From: Thalassobaculum sp. OXR-137
GTDB taxonomy: Bacteria; Pseudomonadota; Alphaproteobacteria; Thalassobaculales; Thalassobaculaceae
Direction of reading: 5' to 3'
NCBI RefSeq assembly: GCF_034377285.1
Contig: NZ_CP139715.1
Coordinates: forward strand, 4,076,001-4,140,000
Length of the DNA stretch: 64,000 bases
Part shown: positions 42,706 through 50,034 of the stretch, piece by piece
Layout: every line of letters starts with the position of its first letter
Numbering within the stretch: position 1 is the first letter of the stretch
Notes under the pieces: generated by a model
Databases searched by the model: none
Seen by the model: only the letters and a program-made list of their open reading frames with translations
Told to the model about the DNA's origin: nothing
Translations under genes and position numbers: made by a program

Positions 42706-43115
42706 GGACGGTCGCGGTGGTGGCACGATGGGCGCGGGTACCTTCTGCTAACGGGGGACCCAGGAAATCGTTCCGAAGTCGGCTCCCTGGCCAACCGGTT
42801 CACGGGACCGTCGTACACACCACCTTCGCCAAACCCCGCCCCGGCCTTGTGCCGGGGCCTACCCATCCGACAGTGCAGATCGATCAGGAGAATGGCCCAC
42901 GTCGGGCGGGGCCCCCGACGCAAGGCCGGGGAAGGTTCAATAGGGTAGAGCGAGTGGAGTGACAGAAAGCGCCAGCCCATAAACTTCGATCCGCCATGGC
43001 ATGAACCGCACCAGCGCGGTACTTTTCAGCGAAACGCTCGACTCTGGGCTGCATTTTGATGCGCTTTTCACCAGATTTTCTCGCACCGGTTCGGACCTTG
43101 AGACCTGGCGCGGCC
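42706..43115. other. Gene-free stretch between the unknown membrane protein and paralogue 2
   Basis: 410 bases with no supported gene. It contains the family B repeat at 42834-42935; the rest shows no clear promoter. An in-frame ATG at 43056 could extend paralogue 2 into this stretch. Confidence 0.5.
42834..42935. repeat. Family B-type repeat
   Basis: CCCCGGCCTTGTGCCGGGGCC (42839 region) and, about 45 bases on, an inverted relative GGGGCCCCCGACGCAAGGCCGGGG. The CGGCCTTGTGCCGGG core is the inverse of CCCGGCGCAAGGCCGGG in the copy at 14686-14799. Confidence 0.65.
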
Positions 43116-44231
43116 GTGCACAGGTCTTGGCGCCTAGTTGGCGTCATGATTACCGCCCTTCTGGTCCTGTCGCCTGCAGCTCATACCGACCAGACCCCAG
43201 ACCGCTTTGAGAAACTGGTAGCGCGGTCCGACTATCGCACAGCTCTCTGGTCCGCCGCCCTCCTGCAAAAAGGCCTGATGGGTGGCGGCTGTTTCAGCGG
43301 CAGCGCCAAGGTCGAGTTCGGAATTGTCGGTCCAGCGGATGCTCAGTTCGTCGATGGCCGTGTTTGGCCGGTATCCGGGGTCTGGCACACGTTTGTCGAC
43401 TACCGGTTCGCGATGTGTCCTGACGACGGCTTCAGAGCCAAATTCTCGATCATCGCACACCCACAGGCGACGCCCATCGTGTTGGCTGTGGTGCCCGGCC
43501 GATCCGCATCGTCCTACCGACTAAAGACAGTCCTCCATGACCAGTTGACGGCCGCCGTTCGAAGGATCACTGAGCGCGAGGACTGCCCATATCCCATCAT
43601 CATGAACTCGCAGCCGACGCAGTTTCTGGACTCCGCGCCGGGAATCACCACCACAAGGGAAGTCTGGACCGTGCGCGCCTGCGACAGAGTGGCCGACTTC
43701 TTCATCGACATTGAGTGGGATCCGACAACTCAGACTACCTCGTTCAACACGCGCGTGGCCACCGATGAGACGACCGGGCACAGCTTCCGCGAGATCGGGG
43801 TACCTGCGCCGATCTACGAAGATGACGGCCGACTTAAGACCCTCGCCGCGGAAGCCCTTTCCGAAGATAGCGCCATCAGGTTGGAAGCGCGAAAGGCGCT
43901 CCAGTTTCTGGCAGATTCAAACGTACCCGAAGCCCAGTATCACCTCGCCGTCTCCCTCGCCCACGACCCCGGTGGAAACCGGAAGCTGGAGTTGGAAGGC
44001 CTCTACTGGGCCGCTCGATCGACGGCAAACGGAAGCGCGGACGGGGCACATCTTGCCGGAAAAATCGTGGAGAACGGTCCCCATCTTGCCCCACCGGATC
44101 TGAGGACTGCCGCCCTGCTCTACCGGCGTGCCGAGGAGATGGGGGCGTCGCAAGCGGCGGAGGATTATCAGCGGTTGGTGACCGCGCACCCGTGGCTGCC
44201 CAAAATCCTGAAGGATCTGCCGATACTATAA
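43116..44231 (+). CDS. Secreted protein of unknown function with SEL1-like tail (paralogue 2)
   Basis: About 371 residues if it starts at GTG 43116, giving a signal peptide with a basic n-region (VHRSWRLVGVMITALLVLSPAAHT); ATG 43146 and ATG 43056 are alternatives. It aligns along its length with the protein at 40788: SAALLQKGLMGGGCFSG, DGRVWPVSGVW, REDCPY, VWTVRACDR, YEDDGRLKTL, LEGLYWAARSTANG, APPDLRTAALLYRRAEE. The four shared Cys suggest two conserved disulfides, hence a periplasmic protein. The SEL1-like tail may mediate protein contacts. Function is unknown. It converges with rsmI across a family A repeat. Confidence 0.72.
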   Translation: MHRSWRLVGVMITALLVLSPAAHTDQTPDRFEKLVARSDYRTALWSAALLQKGLMGGGCFSGSAKVEFGIVGPADAQFVDGRVWPVSGVWHTFVDYRFAMCPDDGFRAKFSIIAHPQATPIVLAVVPGRSASSYRLKTVLHDQLTAAVRRITEREDCPYPIIMNSQPTQFLDSAPGITTTREVWTVRACDRVADFFIDIEWDPTTQTTSFNTRVATDETTGHSFREIGVPAPIYEDDGRLKTLAAEALSEDSAIRLEARKALQFLADSNVPEAQYHLAVSLAHDPGGNRKLELEGLYWAARSTANGSADGAHLAGKIVENGPHLAPPDLRTAALLYRRAEEMGASQAAEDYQRLVTAHPWLPKILKDLPIL

Positions 44232-44242
44232 CGGCGCCGGCC

Positions 44243-44351
44243 GGCCCTTCGACACGCTCCGGATTACATCCTGCGCTGCTCAGGGTGAGGTCGATAAGTA
44301 TATGAAAATATTGACCTCTCCCTGAACAGCCCCAAGGGCGTGTCGAAGGGC
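44243..44351. repeat. Family A palindromic intergenic repeat, copy 3
   Basis: GGCCCTTCGACACG ... CTGCTCAGGGTGAGGTC (44243-44291), an AT-rich centre, then the inverted arm GACCTCTCCCTGAACAGC ... CGTGTCGAAGGG (44312-44351). Fills the gap between convergent paralogue 2 and rsmI, ending at the rsmI stop. Confidence 0.85.
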
Positions 44352-44352
44352 T

Positions 44353-45051
44353 CTACTCCGCCTCGAACCAGTCCGCCGCGACCTCGGCCCCGGCGATCAC
44401 CAGGCAGCATTCGCCGGTCGGTTGGGTGCCGCGGCCGTCGAGGAAGGCCTTGATCTCCGACAGCCGGCCGCGCACCACCTCCTCGTGCAGCTTCGTCAGC
44501 TCCCGCGCCAGGGCCGCCGGTCGGTCGCCATAGACCTCCAGACACGCGTCCACCAGCTTGCCGATGCGGTGCGGGCTCTCGTACAGCACCAGGGTGTGCG
44601 GGCTGGCGATGTCCACTTCCAAGAAGCGCTGGCGCTGGCCCGACTTCTTCGGCGGGAAGCCGCGGAAGGTGATGCCGTGAACCGGCAGGCCGGACAGCAC
44701 CGCCGCCATCACGAAGGCCACCGGGCCGGGCACCATGGTGATCTCCACCCCGGCCCTGGCCGCCGCGCGCACCAGGGTGAAGCCCGGGTCGCTCACCCCC
44801 GGCGTGCCGCCGTCGGTCGCCACCGCGATCCGCTGGCCCTGCCCGGCCCATTCCACCAGGGTCGCGGACATGTGGCGCTCGTTGTGCTCGTGATAGGCGA
44901 CCATCCGCTTCTTCAGCCCGGCCGCCTGCAGCAGCCGTCCGGTGCGCCGCGTGTCCTCCGCCGCCACCACGTCGGCCTTCTCGAAGGCCTCGCGGGCGCG
45001 GGGGCTGAGGTCTTCCAGATTGCCGATCGGTGTGGCCACCAGCTCGATCAT
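44353..45051 (-). CDS. rsmI: RsmI-like 16S rRNA (cytidine-2'-O)-methyltransferase, short form
   Basis: 232 residues of tetrapyrrole-methylase fold. RsmI features are clear: LVATPIGNLEDLSPRA at the N-terminus, AAEDTRRTGRLL, the SAM-site DGGTPGVSDPG, VPGPVAFVMAAVLSGLP, FPPKKSGQRQ, YESPHRI and ARELTKLHEEVVRG. RsmI methylates C1402 of 16S rRNA. E. coli RsmI has 286 residues; here the C-terminal ~45-residue helical part is missing. Its start overlaps the upstream methyltransferase stop (ATGA at 45048). It is last in a four-gene RNA-methyltransferase operon rather than in the usual yraN neighbourhood, so it may be a paralogue. Confidence 0.85.
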   Translation of the reverse strand: MIELVATPIGNLEDLSPRAREAFEKADVVAAEDTRRTGRLLQAAGLKKRMVAYHEHNERHMSATLVEWAGQGQRIAVATDGGTPGVSDPGFTLVRAAARAGVEITMVPGPVAFVMAAVLSGLPVHGITFRGFPPKKSGQRQRFLEVDIASPHTLVLYESPHRIGKLVDACLEVYGDRPAALARELTKLHEEVVRGRLSEIKAFLDGRGTQPTGECCLVIAGAEVAADWFEAE

Positions 45052-46094
45052 GCCGTCTCTCCAGTGGGCTGCTCGCCGTGGGGAAGCTTGCCGGGGGGAA
45101 GCTCGCCGGGGGGAAGCTCGCCGGGGGGAAGCTCGCCGGGGGGAAGCTTGCGGATCCGGCAGACGAAGAACGCCTCCAGGAAGTCGCTCGGCACCACCCG
45201 CATGGCATGGCGCAGGTCCGGATGGTAGCTGCGCCCCTCCCATTTCGCGAGGCCGGGCCGCCCCTCCGGCACGTCGACGCCGATCGGCTCGATCACCGCG
45301 TCCTCGTTGTGTTTGACCAGATGGTCGACCGGGGCCTCGTTCTCCTCCGGCGCGATGGTGCAGGTGGAGTAGACCAGCACGCCGCCGGGGCGGAGCTGCT
45401 TGAAGGCGGCGACCAGCATGCGTTGCTGCAGCCGGCTCATCTTCTCGATCCGGTCCGGGGTCCAGAATTTCAGCGCGTCGGGGCGCGACAGGTCGGCCAT
45501 GCCCTCGCCGGAACACTGGGCGTCGAGCAGGATGCGGTCGTAGGCGGCGTCGAGGAACTTGTCCAGGTACTGGCCCTGGATTTCCGTCATGTCGGTGATC
45601 TCAACACCCAATAAATCAATGACTTCCCGTAGTTTCTTCAGACGTGCTCTGATCCCGTCATTGACGTGCAGCCTAGCCTTGTTGCCGGTGAGTGCCGCGA
45701 TATGGGCCGCCTTGCCGCCGGGCGAGGAGCAGATGTCGAGGATGTCCTCGTCCGGCTGCGGGTCCATGGCCAGGCCCGGGATCAGCGACGAGGCGTTCAT
45801 CACATAGACCTCGCCGGCCGCATGGATCGCGCTTTCGGTCACCGCCTTGCGGTCGCCCAGGATGTGGAAGGCGTTGGGGCACCAGGAAATCGGCTCGACC
45901 TCGGTCAGCGATTCAAGATCGGCCCGTATCTCATTGACAGGACGCGCTTTCAACGGATTGATCCGCACACTGGAGCGCAATCCGCCGCTGGCCAGACGCT
46001 CGGCCTCGTAGGGCTTCACCTCCCACACGGAGGCCGCACGGGCCAGGAACGCGTCGCGGCGGCGCTGGTCGGCGGGGTGCGGGCGCTTGGCCAT
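45048..46094 (-). CDS. RsmB/RsmF-type RNA (cytosine-5)-methyltransferase with repeat-encoded tail
   Basis: 348 residues of the NOL1/NOP2/Sun family. SAM motif I is DICSSPGGKAAHIA (residues 120-133); the two catalytic cysteines are in DAQCSGEG (C194, normally DAPCSG) and YSTCTIAPEEN (C245, the nucleophile). It lacks the N-terminal NusB domain of RsmB and the PUA-like end of RsmF. The C-terminal 33 residues are a proline-rich run of LPPGE/LPPGK pentapeptides encoded by a 15-bp tandem repeat (45084-45150). One base separates its start from the TrmH-type stop. The target C in rRNA or tRNA is unknown. Confidence 0.88.
   Translation of the reverse strand: MAKRPHPADQRRRDAFLARAASVWEVKPYEAERLASGGLRSSVRINPLKARPVNEIRADLESLTEVEPISWCPNAFHILGDRKAVTESAIHAAGEVYVMNASSLIPGLAMDPQPDEDILDICSSPGGKAAHIAALTGNKARLHVNDGIRARLKKLREVIDLLGVEITDMTEIQGQYLDKFLDAAYDRILLDAQCSGEGMADLSRPDALKFWTPDRIEKMSRLQQRMLVAAFKQLRPGGVLVYSTCTIAPEENEAPVDHLVKHNEDAVIEPIGVDVPEGRPGLAKWEGRSYHPDLRHAMRVVPSDFLEAFFVCRIRKLPPGELPPGELPPGELPPGKLPHGEQPTGETA
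45084..45150. repeat. 15-bp coding tandem repeat
   Basis: Four perfect-length 15-bp units AAGCT[T/C]GCCGGGGGG starting at 45084, 45099, 45114 and 45129, plus a partial unit at 45144. The unit length is a multiple of three, so copy changes stay in frame and would only add or remove one pentapeptide of the encoded tail. Confidence 0.95.
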
Positions 46095-46095
46095 C

Positions 46096-46920
46096 CTACT
46101 CCAGCCCCCCAGCCCCGCCGGCGAGGCCGTGCAGCATGATCGCGGTCGCCGCCGCCAGGTTCAGGCTGTCCGCACCCGGCCGCATGGGAATGCGCACCAG
46201 GGTGTCGCAGGCCCGGGCCATCTCGGTCGGCAGCCCGGCCTGTTCGTTGCCCATCAGCAGCACCGTCGGCGTGGGCGCGCGCAGGCCTTCGGGCCGATGA
46301 GGTCCGGCCAGATGGGTTCCCACGACCCGGCCCGGCCAGGATTTGCGCCAGTCCAGGAACGCCGCCTCGTCGCAGCGCACCAGCGGCACGTTGACGATGG
46401 CGCCCATGGTGGCGCGGACCGACTCGATGGAGAACGGATCGACCGTGTGGCCGACCAGGATCACGCCCTTGGCCCCGAAGGCGTCGGCGCTGCGCATGAC
46501 CGAGCCGAGATTGCCCGGATCGCGCACGCTCTCCAAGGCGACCCAGAGTGCCCCCGGCTCCGGCGTGACGGCGGAGAGCGGGCTGGTCTTCTGCTCGATC
46601 ACGGCGATCACGCTCTGGGCGTTGTCGCGCTTGGCGATGCGGGTCATCAGCTCGCCGCTGACCGTGATCACCCGGCCGCCGGCGTCCAGGCAAGCCTGGC
46701 GTGCCTCGTCCATCACCGGGCTCGGTGCCTGCTTGTCGGCGACGATCAGCCGGCGGATCACCCAGCCGGCGCGGGCCGCCTCCACCACATGGCGCAGGCC
46801 TTCCGACACGAAGGCGTTCTGCTGCTGCCGTCCCTTCTTGGTGGCCAGCGCCTTGACCGCCTTGATCTCGGGATTGGCGGAACTGGTAACGACGAGATCA
46901 GCCCGTGACGTATCAGCCAT
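46096..46920 (-). CDS. TrmH/SpoU family RNA 2'-O-methyltransferase
   Basis: 274 residues. An N-terminal substrate-binding domain (SSANPEIKAVKALATKKGR, FVSEGLRHVVEA) precedes the SPOUT knot: LESVRDPGNLGSVMRSADAFG (motif 1 with catalytic Arg), LLMGNEQAGLP (motif 2) and DSLNLAAATAIMLH (motif 3). This resembles RlmB/TsnR-like 23S rRNA 2'-O-ribose methyltransferases. It overlaps the upstream RlmI-like gene by eight bases and is followed after one base by the m5C methyltransferase start. Confidence 0.9.
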   Translation of the reverse strand: MADTSRADLVVTSSANPEIKAVKALATKKGRQQQNAFVSEGLRHVVEAARAGWVIRRLIVADKQAPSPVMDEARQACLDAGGRVITVSGELMTRIAKRDNAQSVIAVIEQKTSPLSAVTPEPGALWVALESVRDPGNLGSVMRSADAFGAKGVILVGHTVDPFSIESVRATMGAIVNVPLVRCDEAAFLDWRKSWPGRVVGTHLAGPHRPEGLRAPTPTVLLMGNEQAGLPTEMARACDTLVRIPMRPGADSLNLAAATAIMLHGLAGGAGGLE

Positions 46921-47803
46921 GGCGGTCCCACCGCACGAAGAGCGAGGTCGGCAGCAGGCGGCCGCTGCCCTCCTCCCGGATCGTCATCTCGCCATGGGTG
47001 ATCGCGCCGCCGAGCCCGGCCATCGCATCCTCCACCAGACGGCGCAGGGTTATGGCCGACAGGTGCGTGGCATAGGCGGTCAGAACCATGAAGGACGAAC
47101 CGCCGTCCAGCATCGCCCGCACATCGGCGAGCAGGGTCGGCAGCTGCTCCTCCAGTCGCCAGATCTCATTCTTCGGACCGCGGCCGTATTTCGGCGGGTC
47201 GAGGACGATACCGTCGTAGCGGTTGCCGCGCCGGACCTCGCGGGCGGCGAAGCGGGCGGCATCGTCGCAGATCCAGCGCACCGGCGCCTCGGTCATGCCC
47301 GACGCCTCCTGGTTGGCGCGGGCCCAGGCGATCGCCTTCTTCGAGGCGTCCACATGGGTGACCTTCGCGCCCTTCGCCGCCGGCAGCAGCGAGGCGAGGC
47401 CGGTATAGCCGAACAGGTTCAGCAGGCTGAACTCGGCCCCCACCCGCTCGGCCATGAAGTCCCAATGCACCCGCTGCTCGGGGAAGATGCCCACATGGCG
47501 GAAGCCGGAGAGCTGGGCCTCGCAGCGCACCTCCCCATAGGTCAGCGGCCAGGTGCTGTCGGCATGGCGCTTGAGGATGTCCCAGTTGCCCTGGCCTTCC
47601 TCGTCCTTGCCGCCGGTGAACCGCGCATCGGCGGCGGCCCAGGCATCGGCCGGCTGGCTGCGCGCCCACAGCGCCTGGCTGTCCGGCCGGTCGAGGATGC
47701 GCGACCCGAAGCGCTCAAGCTTGCGGCCCTCGCCGCTGTCCAGCAGGGCGTAGTCGCTCCAGGGCTCGGCGACGAGCGTTTCGGACGAAGGATCGGTCGG
47801 CAC
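46913..47803 (-). CDS. Class I SAM-dependent rRNA methyltransferase (RlmI-like)
   Basis: 296 residues. The Rossmann methyltransferase core contains LLNLFGYTGLASL (SAM motif I), THVDASKKAIAWARAN and GIVLDPPKYGRG (DPPK catalytic motif of RlmI-type m5C and related enzymes). It lacks the N-terminal PUA domain of RlmI. The first gene of the four-methyltransferase operon; the start at ATG 47803 follows 238 intergenic bases that hold a family B repeat. Likely 23S rRNA target, by family only. Confidence 0.86.
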   Translation of the reverse strand: MPTDPSSETLVAEPWSDYALLDSGEGRKLERFGSRILDRPDSQALWARSQPADAWAAADARFTGGKDEEGQGNWDILKRHADSTWPLTYGEVRCEAQLSGFRHVGIFPEQRVHWDFMAERVGAEFSLLNLFGYTGLASLLPAAKGAKVTHVDASKKAIAWARANQEASGMTEAPVRWICDDAARFAAREVRRGNRYDGIVLDPPKYGRGPKNEIWRLEEQLPTLLADVRAMLDGGSSFMVLTAYATHLSAITLRRLVEDAMAGLGGAITHGEMTIREEGSGRLLPTSLFVRWDRHG

Positions 47804-47916
47804 GTGGGAAAGCCCGTCAGGTTACGCAGCGCGGGACAATAACGCCGGCGGTCCAGGAAGCCAAACCAGTCTGGGAGGTGTGTTCGTTCGTTGGTGTACA
47901 GGCCCTCACCTTTTAC

Positions 47917-48016
47917 CCCGTCATCCCGGCAGTGCGGAGCGCTGGCCGGGACCAGGGCTCATCCGCGTGGACCCAGGTCCCGGGCTCAGCGCTGCGCGCC
48001 GACCCGGGACGACGAT
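47917..48016. repeat. Family B repeat
   Basis: Begins CCCGTCATCCCGGCAGTGCG, with internal inverted segments (GAGCGCTGGCCGGGACCAGG / CCCGGGCTCAGCGCTGCGCG), and ends GACCCGGGACGACGATGAG. Lies between RlmI-like and anbu genes, both minus strand. Confidence 0.7.
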
Positions 48017-48041
48017 GAGAAAAAGGTAAATGGCGCTCCCG

Positions 48042-48779
48042 TCACGGATCCGGGCAGAGCCTCGGCTCCGGCAGGGCATCGACCGTTGCCTGGATGCCGT
48101 CGGAATAGCGCTGTTTCAGATCCAGGAAATACGGGTCGCTGTTCTTGTATTTCATCAGGTTGCGGGTCGAGAAGCTGTCCGTGTGGTAGCACAGCACATC
48201 GATCGGCGCGCCGACCGACAGGTTGCTGCGGATCGTCGCGTCGAAGGACACCAGCGCCAGTTTGGCCGCCCGGGCGAGGCTGTTGTCGAAGCGCAGGGCG
48301 CGATCGAGGATCGGCTTGCCGTATTTGGTCTCGCCGATCTGCAGATAGTGGTTGCGCGGGGTCGCCTCCACGAAATTGCCGGCGGAGTAGACCTGGAACA
48401 GCCGCGGCGGCTCGCCCCGGATCTGGCCGGCCAGCAGGAACGTCCCGTTCGGATCGCCGAACCGCTCCACATAAGGCCCGTCGCGCTCCAGGATCCGGCG
48501 CAGCAGGTTGCCCACCGTCTGGGCCACGTCGAACATGGAATTGTGCAGGAACAGGTCGCGCTCCGGCGTGCCGGTGCCGGCTGCCTGTTTCAGCGTGGTG
48601 ATCACGGTCTGGGTGGTGGCGAGGTTGCCGGCGGACAGCAGGGCGATGACCGCCTTGTCCGGATCTTCCAGGATCGACAGCTTGCGCACGGTGGCGATCT
48701 GGTCGACCCCCGCATTGGTGCGGGAATCGGAAGCGAGCACGAGGCCCTCCGGCAGGAGGATGCCAAGGCAGTATGTCAT
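48042..48779 (-). CDS. Anbu, ancestral beta-subunit proteasome-like peptidase
   Basis: 245 residues with the Anbu N-terminus MTYCLGILLPEGLVLASDSRTNAGVDQ (read in two parts); after Met removal Thr2 would be the N-terminal nucleophile. Further Anbu text: VRKLSILEDPDKAVIALLSAGNLA, DGTFLLAGQI-like (here NGTFLLAGQIRGEPPRLFQVY) and IGETKYGKPILDRAL. Anbu forms open helical assemblies related to HslV; its substrate is unknown. In most genomes it is clustered with ATP-grasp, alpha-E and transglutaminase genes; none is present in this window. Confidence 0.9.
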   Translation of the reverse strand: MTYCLGILLPEGLVLASDSRTNAGVDQIATVRKLSILEDPDKAVIALLSAGNLATTQTVITTLKQAAGTGTPERDLFLHNSMFDVAQTVGNLLRRILERDGPYVERFGDPNGTFLLAGQIRGEPPRLFQVYSAGNFVEATPRNHYLQIGETKYGKPILDRALRFDNSLARAAKLALVSFDATIRSNLSVGAPIDVLCYHTDSFSTRNLMKYKNSDPYFLDLKQRYSDGIQATVDALPEPRLCPDP

Positions 48780-48867
48780 GGTGAGAATCTCCCCCCAGCG
48801 CCCGAGCGATGATCCCGTTTCGGGTAACCGGGCGACGACACGTTGACCTTCCGGGCCCTGTGATGCA

Positions 48868-49350
48868 ATGCCGTCGACCATGACCGACCGCAAATGCCTG
48901 CTGATCGTCGCCCATGCCCCCTCGCCGAACACCCGGAGGCTGCGCGATGCCGTGGTCGAGGGGGCGCGCAGCGAGGAGGTGGACGGGGTCGAGGTGGTGG
49001 TTCTCTCCCCCTTCGACACCACGCCCGAGCATGTGCTGGCCGCCGACGCGATCATCCTGGGGACGACGGAAAACCTGGGCTACATGAGCGGCGCCCTGAA
49101 GGATTTCTTCGACCGCTGCTACTACCCCTGCCTGGAGGAGACCCAGGGCCGGCCCTACGCGCTGTATATCCGCGCCGGCCATGATGGGACCGGCACGCGG
49201 CGTGGGGTGGAGACGATCGTCACCGGGCTGCGCTGGAAGGCGGTGCAGGAGCCGCTGCTGTGCCGCGGCGACTGGGACGACACCTTCCTCGACCAGGCCC
49301 GCGAGCTCGGCCTGTACCTGGCCGCCGGCCTGGAGGCGGGGGTTCTCTGA
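48868..49350 (+). CDS. Flavodoxin-fold protein (NADPH-dependent FMN reductase-like)
   Basis: 160 residues (156 from an ATG at 48880). A short flavodoxin fold: LLIVAHAPSPNTRRLRDAVVEGA (phosphate loop SPNT), then ADAIILGTTENLGYMSGALKDFFDRC (isoalloxazine loop with the G-x-M-S-x-x-x-K-x-F-x-D pattern). This resembles small FMN oxidoreductases. Divergent from anbu (88-base gap) and ending one base before the convergent isochorismatase-family gene. Electron partner unknown. Confidence 0.82.
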   Translation: MPSTMTDRKCLLIVAHAPSPNTRRLRDAVVEGARSEEVDGVEVVVLSPFDTTPEHVLAADAIILGTTENLGYMSGALKDFFDRCYYPCLEETQGRPYALYIRAGHDGTGTRRGVETIVTGLRWKAVQEPLLCRGDWDDTFLDQARELGLYLAAGLEAGVL

Positions 49351-49351
49351 C

Positions 49352-49960
49352 TCAGCCCTCCTTGACGATCCCCAGCGCCTCGCGGAAGGCGGGGTGATCG
49401 GCACTCCCCAGCCATTCGAAGATCAGCGCCTCCACCGTCACCGGCACCGCCCCCGCCGCCCGCAGCCGGGCCAGTCCGACCTCCCTGTCGTCCTGCCGGC
49501 GGCTGCCGCAGGCGTCCTCAACCACCGCCACACGCCAGCCCAGACTGCCGAGCCCGAGCGCGGTCTGGGCGACGCAGACATGCGCCTCCACCCCGGCGAC
49601 GACGGCGACCGGGCGCTCCAGCTCCGCCAGGCGGTCCGTCAGGCCGGGCGCCCGGGTCGCGTCGAAGTGACGCTTCGCCAGCATCCGCTCCCGCCCGATC
49701 CGGTCGGCCAGCAGCGGAACCGTGGGCCCGATGGCGTCCGCACAATGCTCGGTGGCATAGGCCGGGACGCCCAGAATCCCGGCGGCACGGACCAGGCGAT
49801 CCATGGCCGAAACCACGGCCTCGCCCTGCGAAATCGCCGGAACCAAACGGGCCTGAGCGTCGATGAGAAGAACGAAACAAGACTCAGCCGGGCATCGCCG
49901 ATGACTAAATCGGACAATGTCCAGTGAATCCGCGCCTTTCAGCGTCTCTTGGATTGACAT
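49352..49960 (-). CDS. Isochorismatase-family cysteine hydrolase
   Basis: 202 residues. The Asp-Lys-Cys catalytic set is visible: LLIDAQARL (Asp), MLAKRHFDAT (Lys) and GVEAHVCVAQTALGL (Cys). This arrangement matches the YcaC/hydantoin-amidase branch (nicotinamidase superfamily). The N-terminus carries about 30 residues before the fold begins (ATG at 49960, AAGGA upstream); a later start is possible. The start codon overlaps the -35 element of the divergent DEAD-box helicase promoter. Confidence 0.88.
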   Translation of the reverse strand: MSIQETLKGADSLDIVRFSHRRCPAESCFVLLIDAQARLVPAISQGEAVVSAMDRLVRAAGILGVPAYATEHCADAIGPTVPLLADRIGRERMLAKRHFDATRAPGLTDRLAELERPVAVVAGVEAHVCVAQTALGLGSLGWRVAVVEDACGSRRQDDREVGLARLRAAGAVPVTVEALIFEWLGSADHPAFREALGIVKEG

Positions 49961-49981
49961 GAAAGGTTTTGTCCTTATAGT
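49954..49981 (+). promoter_or_regulatory. Strong predicted sigma-70 promoter of the DEAD-box helicase gene
   Basis: TTGACA (49954-49959), 16-bp spacer, TATAGT (49976-49981), the best promoter match in the window. Predicted start near 49988 leaves a ~47-base leader before the ATG at 50035. Confidence 0.75.
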
Positions 49982-50034
49982 CCGCTCGCATCTCGACCGG
50001 GGTTATACCGGAAGAGTCCACAACCTAAGCCGAC

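Noticed and set aside
45084-45150. CRISPR-like repeat array
   Set aside because: Units are 15 bp, directly abutting, without spacers, and lie in frame within a coding sequence.
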